Shown here: piece after piece, positions 43,750 through 55,879 of the stretch
Numbering within the stretch: position 1 is the stretch's first letter
Layout: each line of letters begins with the position of its first letter
Assembly (NCBI GenBank): GCA_009667805.1
Contig: CM019063.1
Coordinates: 353,362,942 to 353,426,941, forward strand
Direction of reading: 5' to 3'
Length of the DNA: 64,000 nt
Source of the DNA: Leptobrachium leishanense
Taxonomy: Eukaryota; Chordata; Amphibia; Anura; Megophryidae
Program-made: the position numbers and the translations under genes
The notes under the pieces: model-generated
What the model was told of the DNA's origin: nothing
Seen by the model: the letters and a program-made list of their open reading frames with translations, nothing else
Database searches by the model: none

Positions 43750-45357
43750 TAGACATGTGCACAGCACAAAATTTCGTTTTGAACTAATGCATTAGTCCTA
43801 AAATGCAATTTATTCAGTTGCTAAAGAAATTCGTTTTCAGTTCTTTAGTATGAAAACTAATTTTATTCATCCGAAAACCAGTGGATACAATTACTATTGT
43901 AGTGGCTCCTCAGAGGGCTGAGATCGCTGCTTGTTACAGTATCTCTCACTCTCAGCACAATGTGTCAGGCAAAGCTGTTACAGTAACTAACTGACTGCTG
44001 CTCATCACAGCGCTCAGAGTTTCAGTAAAACTAGTAAATAATATTTTTTATATATAAGAGGTTAGAACAATATTATTTCCTTGTTTTACTGAAACTCTGA
44101 GCGCTGTTACAGTCAGTTACTGTAACAGCTGAGCCTGATACATTGTACGGAGTGATGATATAACAAGCAGCCGATCTCAGCGCTCACAGCCACTGGATTT
44201 AAAGGGCTAAAAAAAAAAAAGGCTCCTCTCTGTTACCCCCATTAATTAATACCCCTCTCTGTATAATGTAGATAACATCCTCCTGCATTAATTAATACCC
44301 CTCTCTGTATAATGTATAGAACATCCTCCTCGATTTATACCTTTCTCTGTATAATGTACATAACATCCTCCTGCATTAATACCCCTCTCTGTATAATGTA
44401 TAGAACATCCTACTGCATTGGCATGTGGAAGGTGCAGAACTTCGGAATGCAATGCTTATCCAGCACAGGAGAGGGAACTTTTACTTAAACTTTGTATCTC
44501 TGTGGTGGAGACACAGGAATATAAAAGCAGGGGAGAGGGAAAATATTAACGTAAATCGGTCTGAAAGCTCAGAGAAGAGATGACTGGTGCAAATTTATTT
44601 TTGTAATAAAATATAGCACTTTAAATCCAGGGAAGACATTCAAATAAATCACACTGAAGGCTCATAATGACAGAGTAACTGTGAGAGCTGGATACTAAAT
44701 GTATCAGACGTAAAAAAAAACTTTATAACAAGCAGCACTGGGAGAGGAGAGGGACTTTATATAAAACGTGTATTATAGATGAGGAAAGGGGGGATAGTGC
44801 TCCTGGATAATATAAAATGTATCAGACCTAAGCCCCTATTATGCAGAGCAGGAGGGGAGATAACACATGTTTTATAAAGTCCCTCTCTTCTCCCAGCGCT
44901 GCTTGTTATAAAGGGGTTTTTACTATCCAGCCCTCCTTTGTCATTAGCTTTCAGTGTGATTTATTTGAATGTTTTCCTTCTCCAGCTGCTTTTATCATCT
45001 TGTCTGCCTCATAGACATGCAAGGGTTAAGTAAAGGTTTCCTCTCCTGTGCTGACTGTCTGTGCTGCGAGTGAGTATTCTGGAGCTCTTTCACTGTCAGA
45101 TTTTCGGGTAGGGGTCGGGAAGGATTATGCATGCAAACCTTTTCTGTAGCTTTGCGATGTTGCGCTCTTCATTGCTGGTCTCCTTCACTCAATGTAATAT
45201 CACAAAAAAGTACTGAAACTAAAATGTAGTGCATTTTATTTTAGTTTCTTTCGTTTTTTGTACTGAGCAGTTTCGTATCTCTTGAGTCATACTAAAACTA
45301 AATTATCCCAAAATTCGGACTAAATCGTTTTAGTACTAAATTGAATGCACATGTCTA
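43750..45357. mobile_element. hAT MITE, 1.6 kb
   Basis: TIRs TAGACATGTGCA and TGCACATGTCTA with a perfect 8-bp duplication GTTTTCAT (43742-43749, 45358-45365). The interior has a large palindrome (about 43895-44195, arms containing GCGCTCAGAGTTTCAGTAAA) and a ~55-60-bp tandem repeat around CTCTCTGTATAATGTA (44235-44420). Another inverted pair links about 44700-44780 with 44860-44960. No transposase. It sits between ORF1 and ORF2 of L1-C. Confidence 0.85.
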
Positions 45358-45365
45358 GTTTTCAT

Positions 45366-45842
45366 AGCTTTATGTTGAAAAAATTATCATGGACATCAAA
45401 GCAAAGGGGCCAGCGCAACAAGCTGCGAACTGTGAGGATTTTTTTTTTTTTTTAATACGGGCTGGAAGCTGGAGGGGAAGGCATGGACTCTCCTGCTCCC
45501 ACAGTTCATGAGTCTCCACTATCTATCAAGGACAACCCCCACTTGGGCATATAGTATATTAGTCTTTATTTTTGGTACTCTGTCAAGGATTTTTCGCCCA
45601 GTTAGGCTGCTGACGCGGCCAATTGTTATGTGTTTATATTGGTTTTTTTTGGGTTTTTTTTCTCTCTTCGCTCGATCAGTCAGGCTTATCTACCTATGCA
45701 TTTTTGTAAAAGCGGTCCAGATAGCTGCTCAGATGGTTTATAGCACTCTATCATGCTGCTGCTTGATAGTACGCTGGGTATGGATAAGATGGGTACCGCT
45801 TATAGTAACGGTTTCATATTTTACTTTTTTATTTTCCTTAAA
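45366..45842 (+). other. L1-C inter-ORF region
   Basis: LINE sequence between the MITE and the recognisable ORF2 start. An open stretch begins near 45508 in the ORF2 frame and is hydrophobic, with no known domain, so it is probably not translated. Confidence 0.5.
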
Positions 45843-46352
45843 TATGGGTCCTTCTGAAATGTTTATGTACTCCTTAAATGTTAGGGGCTTGAATACTGCC
45901 TTTAAACGTCACGGTTTATTCCAGGACCTAGGTAAAAACCACCCAGCAGTGGTTTGTCTGCAGGAGACACATTTTAGATCTCGGGATACTGTTCGTCTTC
46001 AATCCCAGCTGTATCCTGATTCTTACCACTCTGTCACAGACAAGGTCTAAAGGAGTATCCATTCTCTTTCACAAGGATTGGGTGTTTCAATGCATATTAC
46101 AGTATCAAGATGGAGAGGGTAGGATCCTAAATTTTAAAGGGATTTCTCAATGAAATACCAGTAACTATTGTAAATCTATATTTTCCTAATGATAATCAGA
46201 TCCATATTTTTCGTAAAGCATATGCTAAAATACTTTCAATATCCCAAGGTACTTTATATATATCTGGGGATTTCAATATAACACTCCAGCCTGATATAGA
46301 TACTCAGGGCTTTCAAGGCCGTTCTCCTTCTCGTAAAGCTAGGTCTATAAAC
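45843..46352 (+). pseudogene. L1-C ORF2 endonuclease (N-terminal part)
   Basis: MYSLNVRGLNTAFKRHGLF holds the catalytic Asn block and VVCLQETHFRSRD the catalytic Glu. After frame changes near 46045 and 46130 the middle of the domain is readable, with YISGDFNITL as the GDFN block. The C-terminal third including the SDH motif is missing where the LTR at 46353 begins. Confidence 0.8.
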
Positions 46353-47559
46353 TGTCAGGGATTATCTCTGCACGTGACTACAACATGTCAGATATTATTA
46401 TTCAATAAGAAACTTATACGAGACACAAATATCAATCGTTTATATTTCCTAGAAATTCTCCTAAATTCTTTTAATTGTCTGTTTTGCTTTGAAGAATACA
46501 CTAATCAATAAATCGGATAAAAATAAATATATTTATTACGTATACAAAAAAGTTTCAAATCTCCGATCATAAACAAAAATTTATAACCCACAATCCATCC
46601 ACCAGCACATAGAACAATTAGCTTCACAATATATGTATCTCCTGTTAGTAACTGCATATATACAGTAGTAAAATGTGGAGAACAGACACTCAGAGCAAAA
46701 TGAAACGTGAACCGCGTCGCCCAAAGCACCAAAAGTGCAGTCCCAAACCACACCAGATAGAAAAAAAAAGACAGAGAACCAGTGCTCGGCGCTCCCGCGT
46801 TCACGGTATAAAGGGAATCTCTTCCGTATGGAGAAAAAGATATACGTTATAACATAGGGTAAATATTTTACTGTCTTGGACAATTCATAGTTCGTCGGAG
46901 TATTCCTAAAAGGGAAAAAAATGTATAATAGTGAAGTCCAGCTTTCACAAAAATGAAAGAGTAGGGGGGGGATGGATCCACTGACACTTTCCAGAGCCTC
47001 GTTAGGCTCGATCACCTTGCCTGCGGGTGTTTCACACGGCTCACCCGATAGCCCTCAGTGGTTGGCTCGTCTTGTAGTCTTGGTATCCCTTCAGGATCCT
47101 AGGTAGTCCACAGGTCCTCCAATGGTTGAGTACCAATGGCCCTCAGTGGTTAGCTTATCTTAAGGCCTTGGTATCCCTTCAGAGTCCTGGGTAGTCAATA
47201 AGTCTTCCACTGGTAGAAGTCTGCAATACTCAATAATGTAGAAAGGATTCTATCCTGCTGCGCGAGCTCCACCGAGGATTTTATTTTCCTATACCCAAAG
47301 ACAAAATATCTTTTTGTTTTAAAGACTTAAAACAGACCAATAAATTTAATTATGACACGTCTAGCACTTAGCTTGGGCATTATATCAACTAAAGACATTT
47401 TAAGGTTCCCTCATGTCTGGTCACCTAGCCATGAACTATTAAAAAAAAAATCTCTGTTCATTTCTAAAACTAGGGAAAATTGATAAAGAAAAGACTTTCT
47501 TTAAAAACAAAATGGCTACAGGCATCCATTTTAATTTTTCCCTTCCAATATACCTGACA
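46353..47559. mobile_element. LTR, same family as 20516-22295, with a different middle
   Basis: TGTCAGGGATTATC and ATATACCTGACA match the termini of 20516-22295, and the outer ~290 bp on each side align well. The middle (about 46650-47285) is unrelated, with its own GC-rich segment (46690-46800). No clear target duplication was found and the LINE lacks sequence on either side, so a deletion accompanied the event. Confidence 0.65.
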
Positions 47560-47569
47560 TGAACTTTTT

Positions 47570-48128
47570 CTTCATTAGATATTGCCCCGGCTCTAAACTC
47601 CACACAAAAAGAACTAGAAGTGTTACAATTACAGATAATGGAACGTCTTTTACGTAAGCTTAATTATAATACCTATACTCAAGGGAATAAAGCGGGGAAA
47701 TGGCTAGCTTCCAAATTTAAGGCCAAAAAGTTACCAACAGTAGCCAAGGAGGAACCCAGTACAGAATCCAAAATTTATTGTTTCTGAATTTGCCCACTAC
47801 TATAAAAATCTTTATAATTTAAGTACCGATCCTAATGTTCCAACCCCTAAAAAGGAAGATATGGGTAGCTTTCTAGAGGAGGCAAAATGACCAAAACTGA
47901 CTTTATCGCAGCAGTCGGCTCTTTTAACTCCATTTACGGAAGAGGAAGTGCGTATAGCTATAAAAAATCTCCCTAAGAATAAGGCCCCAGGCCCTGATGG
48001 GTTCACGAATTTATACTACCAGAAATTTGCTTCTTTTCTGACTCCCATCTTAACAGCATTATTTAACCATATAAAATTATCTGGGGAGATTCCATCGGAA
48101 ATGTTACTGGCTACAATGGTAACAATAC
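47570..48128 (+). pseudogene. L1-C ORF2 linker and first RT block
   Basis: LDIAPALNSTQKELEVLQ and KLNYNTYTQGNKAGKWLA are the linker; after a frame change, FAHYYKNLYNLSTDPN; after a TGA, LTPFTEEEVRIAIKNLPKNK and APGPDGFTNLYYQKF, the RT entry block. Coding ends at the PLE-D target duplication TGGTAACAATAC and resumes in frame at 61389. Confidence 0.85.
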
Positions 48129-48765
48129 AAAAAGAGAGAAAACCGTGAAGCGCCCTCAGGATAAATGATTAATCATATACGCTACACGATGAATATGGAG
48201 GTTCCCCTAAAAACCTGAAGATATACAGAATAAACAGTCAACGGAGCGCCAGTACAAGACTGGAAACACGATTAATCAATGTACACGTCCTTTGATGTAT
48301 TTTCAAGATTTTCCCAAAGTTCACTCCTTAGGATGGATAAAACGTCTCTATAAAAGAGAAAATAAAGAACAATAGCGCAATACGTTGATCCACCGTATGG
48401 AGGGAATAAAGAAATAATGGTCCTACTCACATATTTCTGAGCCTAACCTAGGCTCTAGGATGGATGGCAATTATGGGTCTTCAAAGATGTTCAGGTGCCC
48501 ATATACCCCTGGTAAAGTTGCTTTCTTCAAATACTTTCCCCTGCAGTAAATCACAGAAAAATACCAATGCACTCCCTTAGTGCAATACCGTTAAGATATA
48601 ATGAAAGTGGATCTGTATAAGTATCTCACTCATATGGTGGTGAGCCGCACTGGCTCCAAGATAACGCATAGGAATTATAAGGAAACTCCAGAAACCTTCG
48701 TTCAAATCACATTTCAGGAAGCAGCAATATTATAAAATAAATTTATTAATACATAAAATTGATAT

Positions 48766-48807
48766 TACCAGAACGCGTTTCGCTCCTCAGAGCTTCTTCA
48801 GCTGGTA
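48766..48807 (-). ncRNA. Hammerhead ribozyme-like motif D
   Basis: On the minus strand TACCAG, CTGAAGA plus an extra A, stem II GCTC/GAGC with loop TGAG, GAAACGCGTT, then CTGGTA. Stem I is a perfect 6-bp pair. All catalytic core positions match. Inverted partner of motif F. Confidence 0.75.
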
Positions 48808-49035
48808 TCACTAGTCTTGTGTCTGCTGCTTCCTTATATAGTGTTTAAAATGTCACATTCCATCATTCATAATTAACATCAGATAAAAATCATTAAGACA
48901 ATTAAAAACACATGAAACCAATAATTAGTCAATCTTTCAAACGTATGCGCATTTACGTTGCTTTCCACCGTGAAACGCATAATTGTGCGCCAGAATATCT
49001 TAAAAATCCACATTAAAACCACCTATGGCGTTTAA

Positions 49036-50262
49036 CCCTTTCGCTGCTGAGGCTTTTCCCGCCCCTGTGCTGAGGTCATTTTTACCTGTTTTGCGCATCA
49101 TGTTTAAACGTGTTTTGAAGGCTTATTTTAGTATATGACCAGACATATTATATATCGTTCTTTCCGTCAGACTCAGTAGATTCATAATATGTCATTATTA
49201 TATGTATACGTTATGTCATGTCTGTATATTATAACAAAAAATGCAATAAAATATGTATTTTCAATAATTTACAACGTGTAAAGTGTTTTTTTCACATTTT
49301 AACATGCGAGCAATTGCGGTTATATTTTGTATGGGGTGCGCTTGTTAAAAAAATTAGAGATGGGGTCTCGTTACATTTTATTTTGGGGAAAATGACACTA
49401 TTTTTAACAAACGCACCGCATACAAAAATCGTTAGTGCAGCATCATTGTTCACATTATAATTGAAATGGGAACAATATTGCTGCATTAACAAACCAAAAA
49501 AAAAAAAAAAGTGTTTATTTATTTATTATTTTATAATTTTTTTTTTATTTTTATTTTTCATTTTTTTTTTTTTTTTACAAAATTTTACACTTTCATGTTT
49601 GGTATCGTTGGAACGGCCATGCTCTGGCCGATCCAACCATACCAAAATTTAACCCATAACTGCCACGGATCGGGAGATAGGGAGTTCATTGGAACTCCCT
49701 ATCTCCACAGTTGGTGGCAGTTAGGGGTTAACTCTAGGACTGGCGTCATCGTGCTACGCACGATGACGCCAGTCCTCTGGGGGAGTTCCCGGAGGCTTGG
49801 CCGACATCCAAGATGTCGCCAGCTCCGGGAAAGGATCGCGAACCGGCGCTTTTCAGCGCCGATTCGCGATCCAGCTCCCCAGGGGTTAATGCCAGGCATC
49901 ATTTGGAAGGGCAGGCTGTGCCCTTCCAAATGATGCCTGGGTTAAGCCCCGCAGAGCCACCGATCGGGAGGGAGAGAGGTCCGAAGGACCTCCCCCCCCT
50001 CCCTTTCAGGCGCCTCCTCCGCACATGCGGGGGGGGCGCCTGAATTAGGTGTCATCGCGCCCCCGCGATGACACCTAATTCTGGCGGCTGGTGGTCCGGA
50101 TGCCGGGCTGACATCCAGGATGTCAGCCCGCACCGGAGGGGCCAGCGATCGGCCGGAACCCGGCTGAACGCTGACCCCAATGTGAGGACGCGCTCAGCGC
50201 GTCCTCAGCACACCAGCGGGAATGCTGAGGACGCGCTGAGCGCGTCCTTAGCATTCAAGTGG
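49036..50262. mobile_element. TTAA-flanked hairpin-rich MITE (copy 2), 1227 bp
   Basis: TTAA lies on each side (49032-49035, 50263-50266); ends CCCTTTCGCTGC and GCATTCAAGTGG are imperfect inverted repeats. TTAA targets fit piggyBac. One half is AT-rich (49080-49620); the other (49674-50250) is a chain of about eleven hairpins such as GGACTGGCGTCATCGTG with its complement, GGTGTCATCGCG with its complement, and GAGGACGCGCTCAGCGCG. Open frames over this half are products of symmetry and GC content. Confidence 0.8.
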
Positions 50263-50266
50263 TTAA

Positions 50267-50830
50267 ACTTACAAATAGACGCAAGTGCGCATGTGCATAA
50301 CCAGTGGTGTATTTTGGCCTAGGCCGACTTTTTTTTTTTTTACTTTTGCAAAGTATTTTACCAGGAAGGTTACATTGAGATTTCACTAATTTTCAAGTAT
50401 GTCCTGGGTAGGCAAGGCCTTGGCTTTCACTTTCCAGGGGGCAGCAAAAAACCTCCCCACTAAATGGGTTACTCACAGAGCACTGAAATGACCCCAACTT
50501 TTTGGTGTTCTGTAGTTCCCTGCACTTAGGAGAATAAAATTTCCCCACCCTGCAGTGAATTCACCATTCACCGCAGGGTCCCCAAAGTGCATGGAGTCGG
50601 CCGCTGAATGCTGCCACCGCAAACCCGTGGCCTGCTGTTTTCAAAAGAACTACTGAACGAAAAATGTCTGGAATTTACATATAAGATCCTATGATTGATA
50701 ATAAAAAGTTCTGTTACAGAAAAAAGAATCTGCTTTTAAAGAAAAGGGGGGGGGGAATTTTGCCCAAAAAAATCAGAAAAATGACTAAAAGGTCAAAAAA
50801 AAATCTATAAATAAAGACTTAAATCAAATT
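50267..50830. mobile_element. hAT-family fragment inside PLE-D
   Basis: CAGTGGTGTATTTTGGCCTA near 50301 looks like a hAT terminus. 50640-50830 matches hAT-D interior sequence (AATGTCTGGAATTTACATAT, GATAATAAAAAG). No matching right terminus or duplication was identified. Confidence 0.45.
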
Positions 50831-51549
50831 AATATTTGATTTAGGAACTATGGCCCCTAATGGTCTAAACAATGATTTTGAATTGATCCATTTTCTTTAG
50901 CTATAACGATTTACTCATGCAATAACGCACAAATCACTTTTATAAGGTAAAATTAATATATTAAAATAATGTTACACACAATAAATTTTAAATGATAACA
51001 TTTAATTATGATGTATAAAATTATTGTTGAAATTTATAACAAATTTATAATCAATATAAAGCACCATTGAGCACTTTAATAAATGTATAATATAAGTTAA
51101 AATTGCACTTACACGTCATATAATATGTCCTTATATGGAAATTCTTTAAATTATATGGTATTTACCTCACAAATTCTGATATATAAAATTGCTGCAATCC
51201 ATATTTAATAAAAAGCACAAATTAGCACTTTAATAAATGTATAATATAAATTAAAATTGCACTTACACTTTATAGGATATGTTTTGATATGGAAATTTAT
51301 CAAATTATATGGTATTGGTCACTTTAAACAATTATTAATTGGAACATTTTAAGATATTTGTCTAAACTGTGATATGAGATATAATAATATACCTTTGAAT
51401 TTGTGGTAAATACACTGTCACTTTAATATATTATAGTATAGATAGGAATAAAAAAAATTAAATAGTTTTTCACTCAGAGTATTAACATATAACTATCGAT
51501 AGATGTTATAGGATTGGATAGTTATTCCGAATTACCAGTTGATCGTTAT
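50831..51549. repeat. AT-rich PLE-D body with ~154-bp tandem duplication
   Basis: AGCACTTTAATAAATGTATA and AAATTGCACTTACAC recur at about 51068 and 51222. No open frame. It ends at the Gypsy-B duplication GTTAT (51545-51549). Confidence 0.6.
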
Positions 51550-52115
51550 TGTGACGGATCCCGCTACTCGGGGTGAGTAGAGCCGCCGTCAGCGCCGAGT
51601 ACACCTGGAGGTCGGCAGTGTGGTAGCGAGGTGCCGCTGGTGCTCGTAGAATACCCCGAGGTTGCAGCGCTGTAGAGAGGTCCTTGAAGCATCTCGGTTC
51701 CCAAAGCCCTGTTATCCCCAATTACTAGCCGAGGCAGGAGTAAAGGTTCAAACAAGTGTGATTTATTTTTCATGGAGAACACAGCTTATTTATGGGGAAA
51801 AAAGACATTGTTCTCCCCTGGTCCGCCCTCAGCCCTCCCGGGGTGATTTCTGCCACTGCCTCCAGCCATGGCCCAATTTCCCTTTGTTCACCTGGGGCCC
51901 CCCTGGTGGGTGCAGCCCTTATCTTGAGGCTCGGTGCCAGATCGTCTGGTGAACTTTCCGTGGCTCTGAATGAGTGGGGAACAGGGGAACAACAGGGAAA
52001 ATCACATTGAGGTACTTATAAAAATGAGGGCTAACGAACTTTTAATACCACACAAATAAATAAACACTTGAACTGTTGTACTGCGCTACAGCGTAGTGGC
52101 GGCCGTCCCGTCACA
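51550..52115 (-). repeat. Gypsy-B 3' LTR
   Basis: Differs from 59876-60440 at roughly a dozen positions (for example CGCTACTC against CGGGTACTC near 51563). The PPT side is at 52116. Frames inside it are not genes. Confidence 0.9.
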
Positions 52116-52128
52116 TATCTCCCCCAAG
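52116..52128 (-). other. Gypsy-B polypurine tract
   Basis: ACTTGGGGGAGATA on the minus strand directly precedes the 3' LTR; shorter and less pure than in Gypsy-A. Confidence 0.65.
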
Positions 52129-52193
52129 TTACCAGTTGGCAGACCCAGTGAGACCCTCTGCGGGTCCACTTGGGGATGTCCACGGACCCTACC

Positions 52194-53625
52194 TTAGATC
52201 TCAAGTTCAGTCTGGCGGGATAATCCATCCACATTGGCATTTTGCTTACCAGGACGGTATTGGATAGTAAAGTTGAAGGGCTGGAGGGCCAGGCTCCACC
52301 GCAGGAGCCTACCGTTGTCTCCGGCCACCCGGTTCAGCCATACTAGGGGGTTGTGGTCTGTGAGGACCGTGAAGGAGCGCCCATACAAATAGGGTTGGAG
52401 TTTCTTCAGTGCCCATACCAGGGCTAGGCACTCCTTCTCGATTGCCGCATAGGCAACCTCCCTGGGTAGAAGTTTCCGACTGATGTAGGCAACCGGGTGG
52501 TCATGCCCATCTTCACCAACATGGCTCAGCACCGCTCCCAGTCTGAACATAGAAGCGTCTGTGTGGACGACGAAACGTTTAGTTGAATCAGGAGCGGTCA
52601 ACATGATTGACCTGGTGGCCCCCTCCACCAGGGCTCGCTTGAGCTGCTGGAAGGCTTCCTCACACTCAGGGGACCACAGTACCTGTCGGAAGGTTCTTGC
52701 GGGTCAAGTCAGTCAGGGGTTTGGCAATGGCGCTGTAGTTGGGGACGAAGCGGTGGTAGTACCCCGCCGTACCTAGAAATGCTAACACCTGGGTCTTGGT
52801 GCGGGGTGTGGGCCACTGGGCGACAGCTTCAACCTTGGCGGGTTCCGGGCGCTGCCTTCCGCAGCCCACCCAGTGGCCCAAGTACTGGACCTCGGACATG
52901 CCAATGTGGCACTTGTCTGGTTTGACTGTCAGACCTGCAGTGCCAAGGCGGTCCAGTACTGCCCGTAAGTGCTGTAAGTGGTCCTCCCAGGTGTTACTAA
53001 AGATGGCTATGTCATCTAGGTAGGCGCTGGTAAAGTCCTGCATCCCCTCTAGCAGACGATCCACCATGCGTTGGAACGTGGCCGGGGCATTCTTCATCCC
53101 GAATGGCATGAACCGAAATTGGTACAGGCCAAACGGAGTGATGAATGCCGATTTCGGCACACCTTGCTCGGCAAGGGGAATCTGCCAGTACCCCTTACAC
53201 AAGTCAATGGTGGTGAGGAAGTGACCCTGGGCAATGCGGTCCAGGAGCTCGTCTACCCAGGGCATGGGGTAGACGTCGGTAACGGTGTGCTCATTGAGCC
53301 TTCTGTAATCTACACAGAACCTGGTAGTGCCATTCGTCTTGGGTACTAGAACCACCGGGAAGGCCCATGGGCTCTCAGATGGTTCTATTACCCCTAGATC
53401 CAGCATCTCGTGGATCTCCTTCTGCATCCCGTCTCTCACTGCATCGGGGATTCGGTACGCCGTCCGCCGCAAGGGGGTTTGACTCTGGGTATCGACCCGA
53501 TGCAGAGCTACAGAGATGTAGCCAGGACGGGACGAGAACAGATCTCGGTGCTCCCGTAGCACCTGCTGAGCCTGTTCCCTGTGGCGTGGACTGAGTCCCT
53601 CGCCCAGCCGGACATCAGCTATCAC
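52194..53625 (-). pseudogene. Gypsy-B reverse transcriptase and RNase H
   Basis: Reverse transcriptase is open at 52666-53625: RFCVDYRRLNEHTVTDVYPM, FLTTIDLCKGYWQIPL, FRFMPFGMKNAPATF and AYLDDIAIFS with both catalytic Asp residues. A frameshift near 52680 leads to 52194-52628 with RNase H motifs FVVHTDAS, AIEKECLAL and VLTDHNPLVW, and the end NVDGLSRQTELEI. The N-terminus meets PLE-E at the 14-bp duplication; the segment upstream continues at 56699 in integrase. Confidence 0.9.
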
Positions 53626-54284
53626 ACAAAAAGATGGTCAGCGCCCAGACTTGTACCACCACCAGTATCCCAATGCCAAAACCATATCTATAGAGGTTTC
53701 CCCCAAAACCAATGTGACAACAAGTATAGATATACGTATCTGGTGGTGCGATGACAATCGCTTCTTGGTATTCAGGTGGTTCTCATGTTACGTGTCATCC
53801 AAGTGGATTATATAAAAAAGAAGCAAAGCACAGAATACATATAATAGTGCAGGGTGTACAAATAGTGATGGGATATAACACTAGTAAGCTGTTCCACTCA
53901 CAAATAAAGAGCCCTGTCACTGGCTCTGAGTGGTTACGTGCATCTGGGTCCTTTTTCTTCTTATTTTTGAAGGAGACCCCTATCCTTCCAAATTGATGAT
54001 TCCTCTCATTAATCTAACATGAACGAAAGCATAAAAAACGGAAGAGAGACCTCCTTGCGCAGGTCGACCAATGAATGTATAAAGCAGTATGAATAGAGTG
54101 CCAACTCACATTCGGTGGAGCTTATGGCCAAGCTCTAGGTGGTAATGCCAGTGGATTTATGGGGTAAAATCCACAAAAACCTCTAGCAGATTCCGGAACA
54201 AAAAGGGACCAGGTTCTTTTTAAGTTAAAAAAATGAAAATCTTTAATAAAACATAAAGTTGGTAAAATAAAACTCTGCCAAATG

Positions 54285-54325
54285 CCAGAACGCGTTTCGC
54301 CACGTATTGCGGCTTCATCAGCTGG
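54285..54325 (-). ncRNA. Hammerhead ribozyme-like motif E
   Basis: On the minus strand CCAG, CTGATGA plus A, stem II GCC/GGC, GAAACGCGTT, then CTGG. Stem I CCAG/CTGG is perfect and all core bases match. It lies downstream of the endonuclease of PLE-E, the same place as motif B in PLE-B. Confidence 0.75.
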
Positions 54326-54329
54326 TTTA

Positions 54330-55870
54330 CAGAGAAACAGTAAAATATTCCATATATAAAACCCTTCAATTGAGGTCCCATGTGTTTGGAATCTAGTAAA
54401 TTAATCGGCGTGCGTTCCACAGATTTGCCGGCAAAGTCCCGATTGGGGCCGCCATCTTGCGCATGTTTGATGGTAGTGCGTGCGTTCCATGCGTTCCACT
54501 GTGTGTTTCCGGTGTCACTCAGTCTTCTGGACGGAGCGATCGGTTATCGTACAAAAGTTCCTATTGCAACAGAGATCCTCCAAGCAGTCTCCTGCGGAAG
54601 GTCATATATAAAAAAGGGGAGAATAACGATGACCCTTGATCTGTAAACAATATCACATTCAGAGTACACTGACCTCCTTCTAAAGCATTCCACATAAGTA
54701 GACCTGGGTAATCATGGATATAATCACAAAAATGGAATGATCTAAAAATATGGTGAAAAATTAGCCTTTAAAACTAAAACTGTAATGATAATAAATTAAT
54801 AAATTCTTTATAAAGAATACTAAAGTATTAAAGTGGTTCGTATCTCATTAACAATTATAAATAAAATATGATACATTACGAAAAACTTGGTTAAATAAAA
54901 TAAAAGAAGTAATAATAATTTAATTTACGAAAAAGGAAATTTGTTATATGAATATATATTATATATTATTTCCTATTTATTTGTTATAATCAAATAACGT
55001 TATCTGCAAATTATAAAAGAACGTGTGTAATGAAGTGGTGAAGAATCATATTACAGAGGGGATTTTTTTGATAATAAATTGTGTATTTTAAACTAATAAT
55101 AAATGAAAAACATAAATTAATAAAAAATGAAAAGTGTATAAATGCCGTAAAATACAGTGTAACTGACCTTATAGTGGATATAATATTGATATTATATAAA
55201 TTTAATAAGAGCTAGAATTAACTTATATTGTGATGAATTAATAAATTATAATATATATATATATATTAGGATTGGTATCCCTCTCCTAAAATTTATAGTG
55301 AAGTGAACCATAAAATTAAACATAATAAGGAGGTAGTGTAGAGTAATATTAATTACTATATTGAAGTTATAGAATATAATCTATGGAATTTGGGAATAAA
55401 GAGCCTATATGTGAATATTAATAGATTATGTGAACCGGTGAATTCCCAATATGAAGTACAGGTCACAGATATAGTCTTTCTGGTATAGATAGGGACATAC
55501 AAAGAGTGGTTGTGTGCTATCTGTCTAGTGGTTCTATAATATGATATTTTGGACACTAAATATATCTAATAATTACAAAATATAAAGGGTGAATTATAAC
55601 ATAATGGATGTGATAGAATTCGTATAACAATAAGGTATTACAGAATAGAGACCAAATATAATGGATTATTGGACCTTGGCCTCCCTTTCTATAGTAAATA
55701 TTGAAAGTAATATAACCAGATTTACATAGACAAAATAAGGAATATAACCCATATAGTATGCAAGAAGGAAGTCAGTATACGAATTATAAAAAATGAATGA
55801 TCTCAAAATCGTCATTCAAGCCATTGGGTGCTAGTGTACCATTGTCGAAAATAAGTCTCATCTCCTCTTT
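54330..55870. other. PLE-E AT-rich non-coding body
   Basis: 1.5 kb between the hammerhead and the endonuclease end. Very AT-rich from 54720, with an (AT)n tract near 55250. No supportable gene. Confidence 0.6.
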
Positions 55871-55879
55871 TGCTAAATT

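Noticed and set aside
49674..50250. Regular hairpins suggesting a CRISPR-like array or integron
   Set aside because: The hairpins are all different in sequence, there are no constant repeats or spacers, and the unit is a TTAA-flanked MITE in vertebrate DNA.
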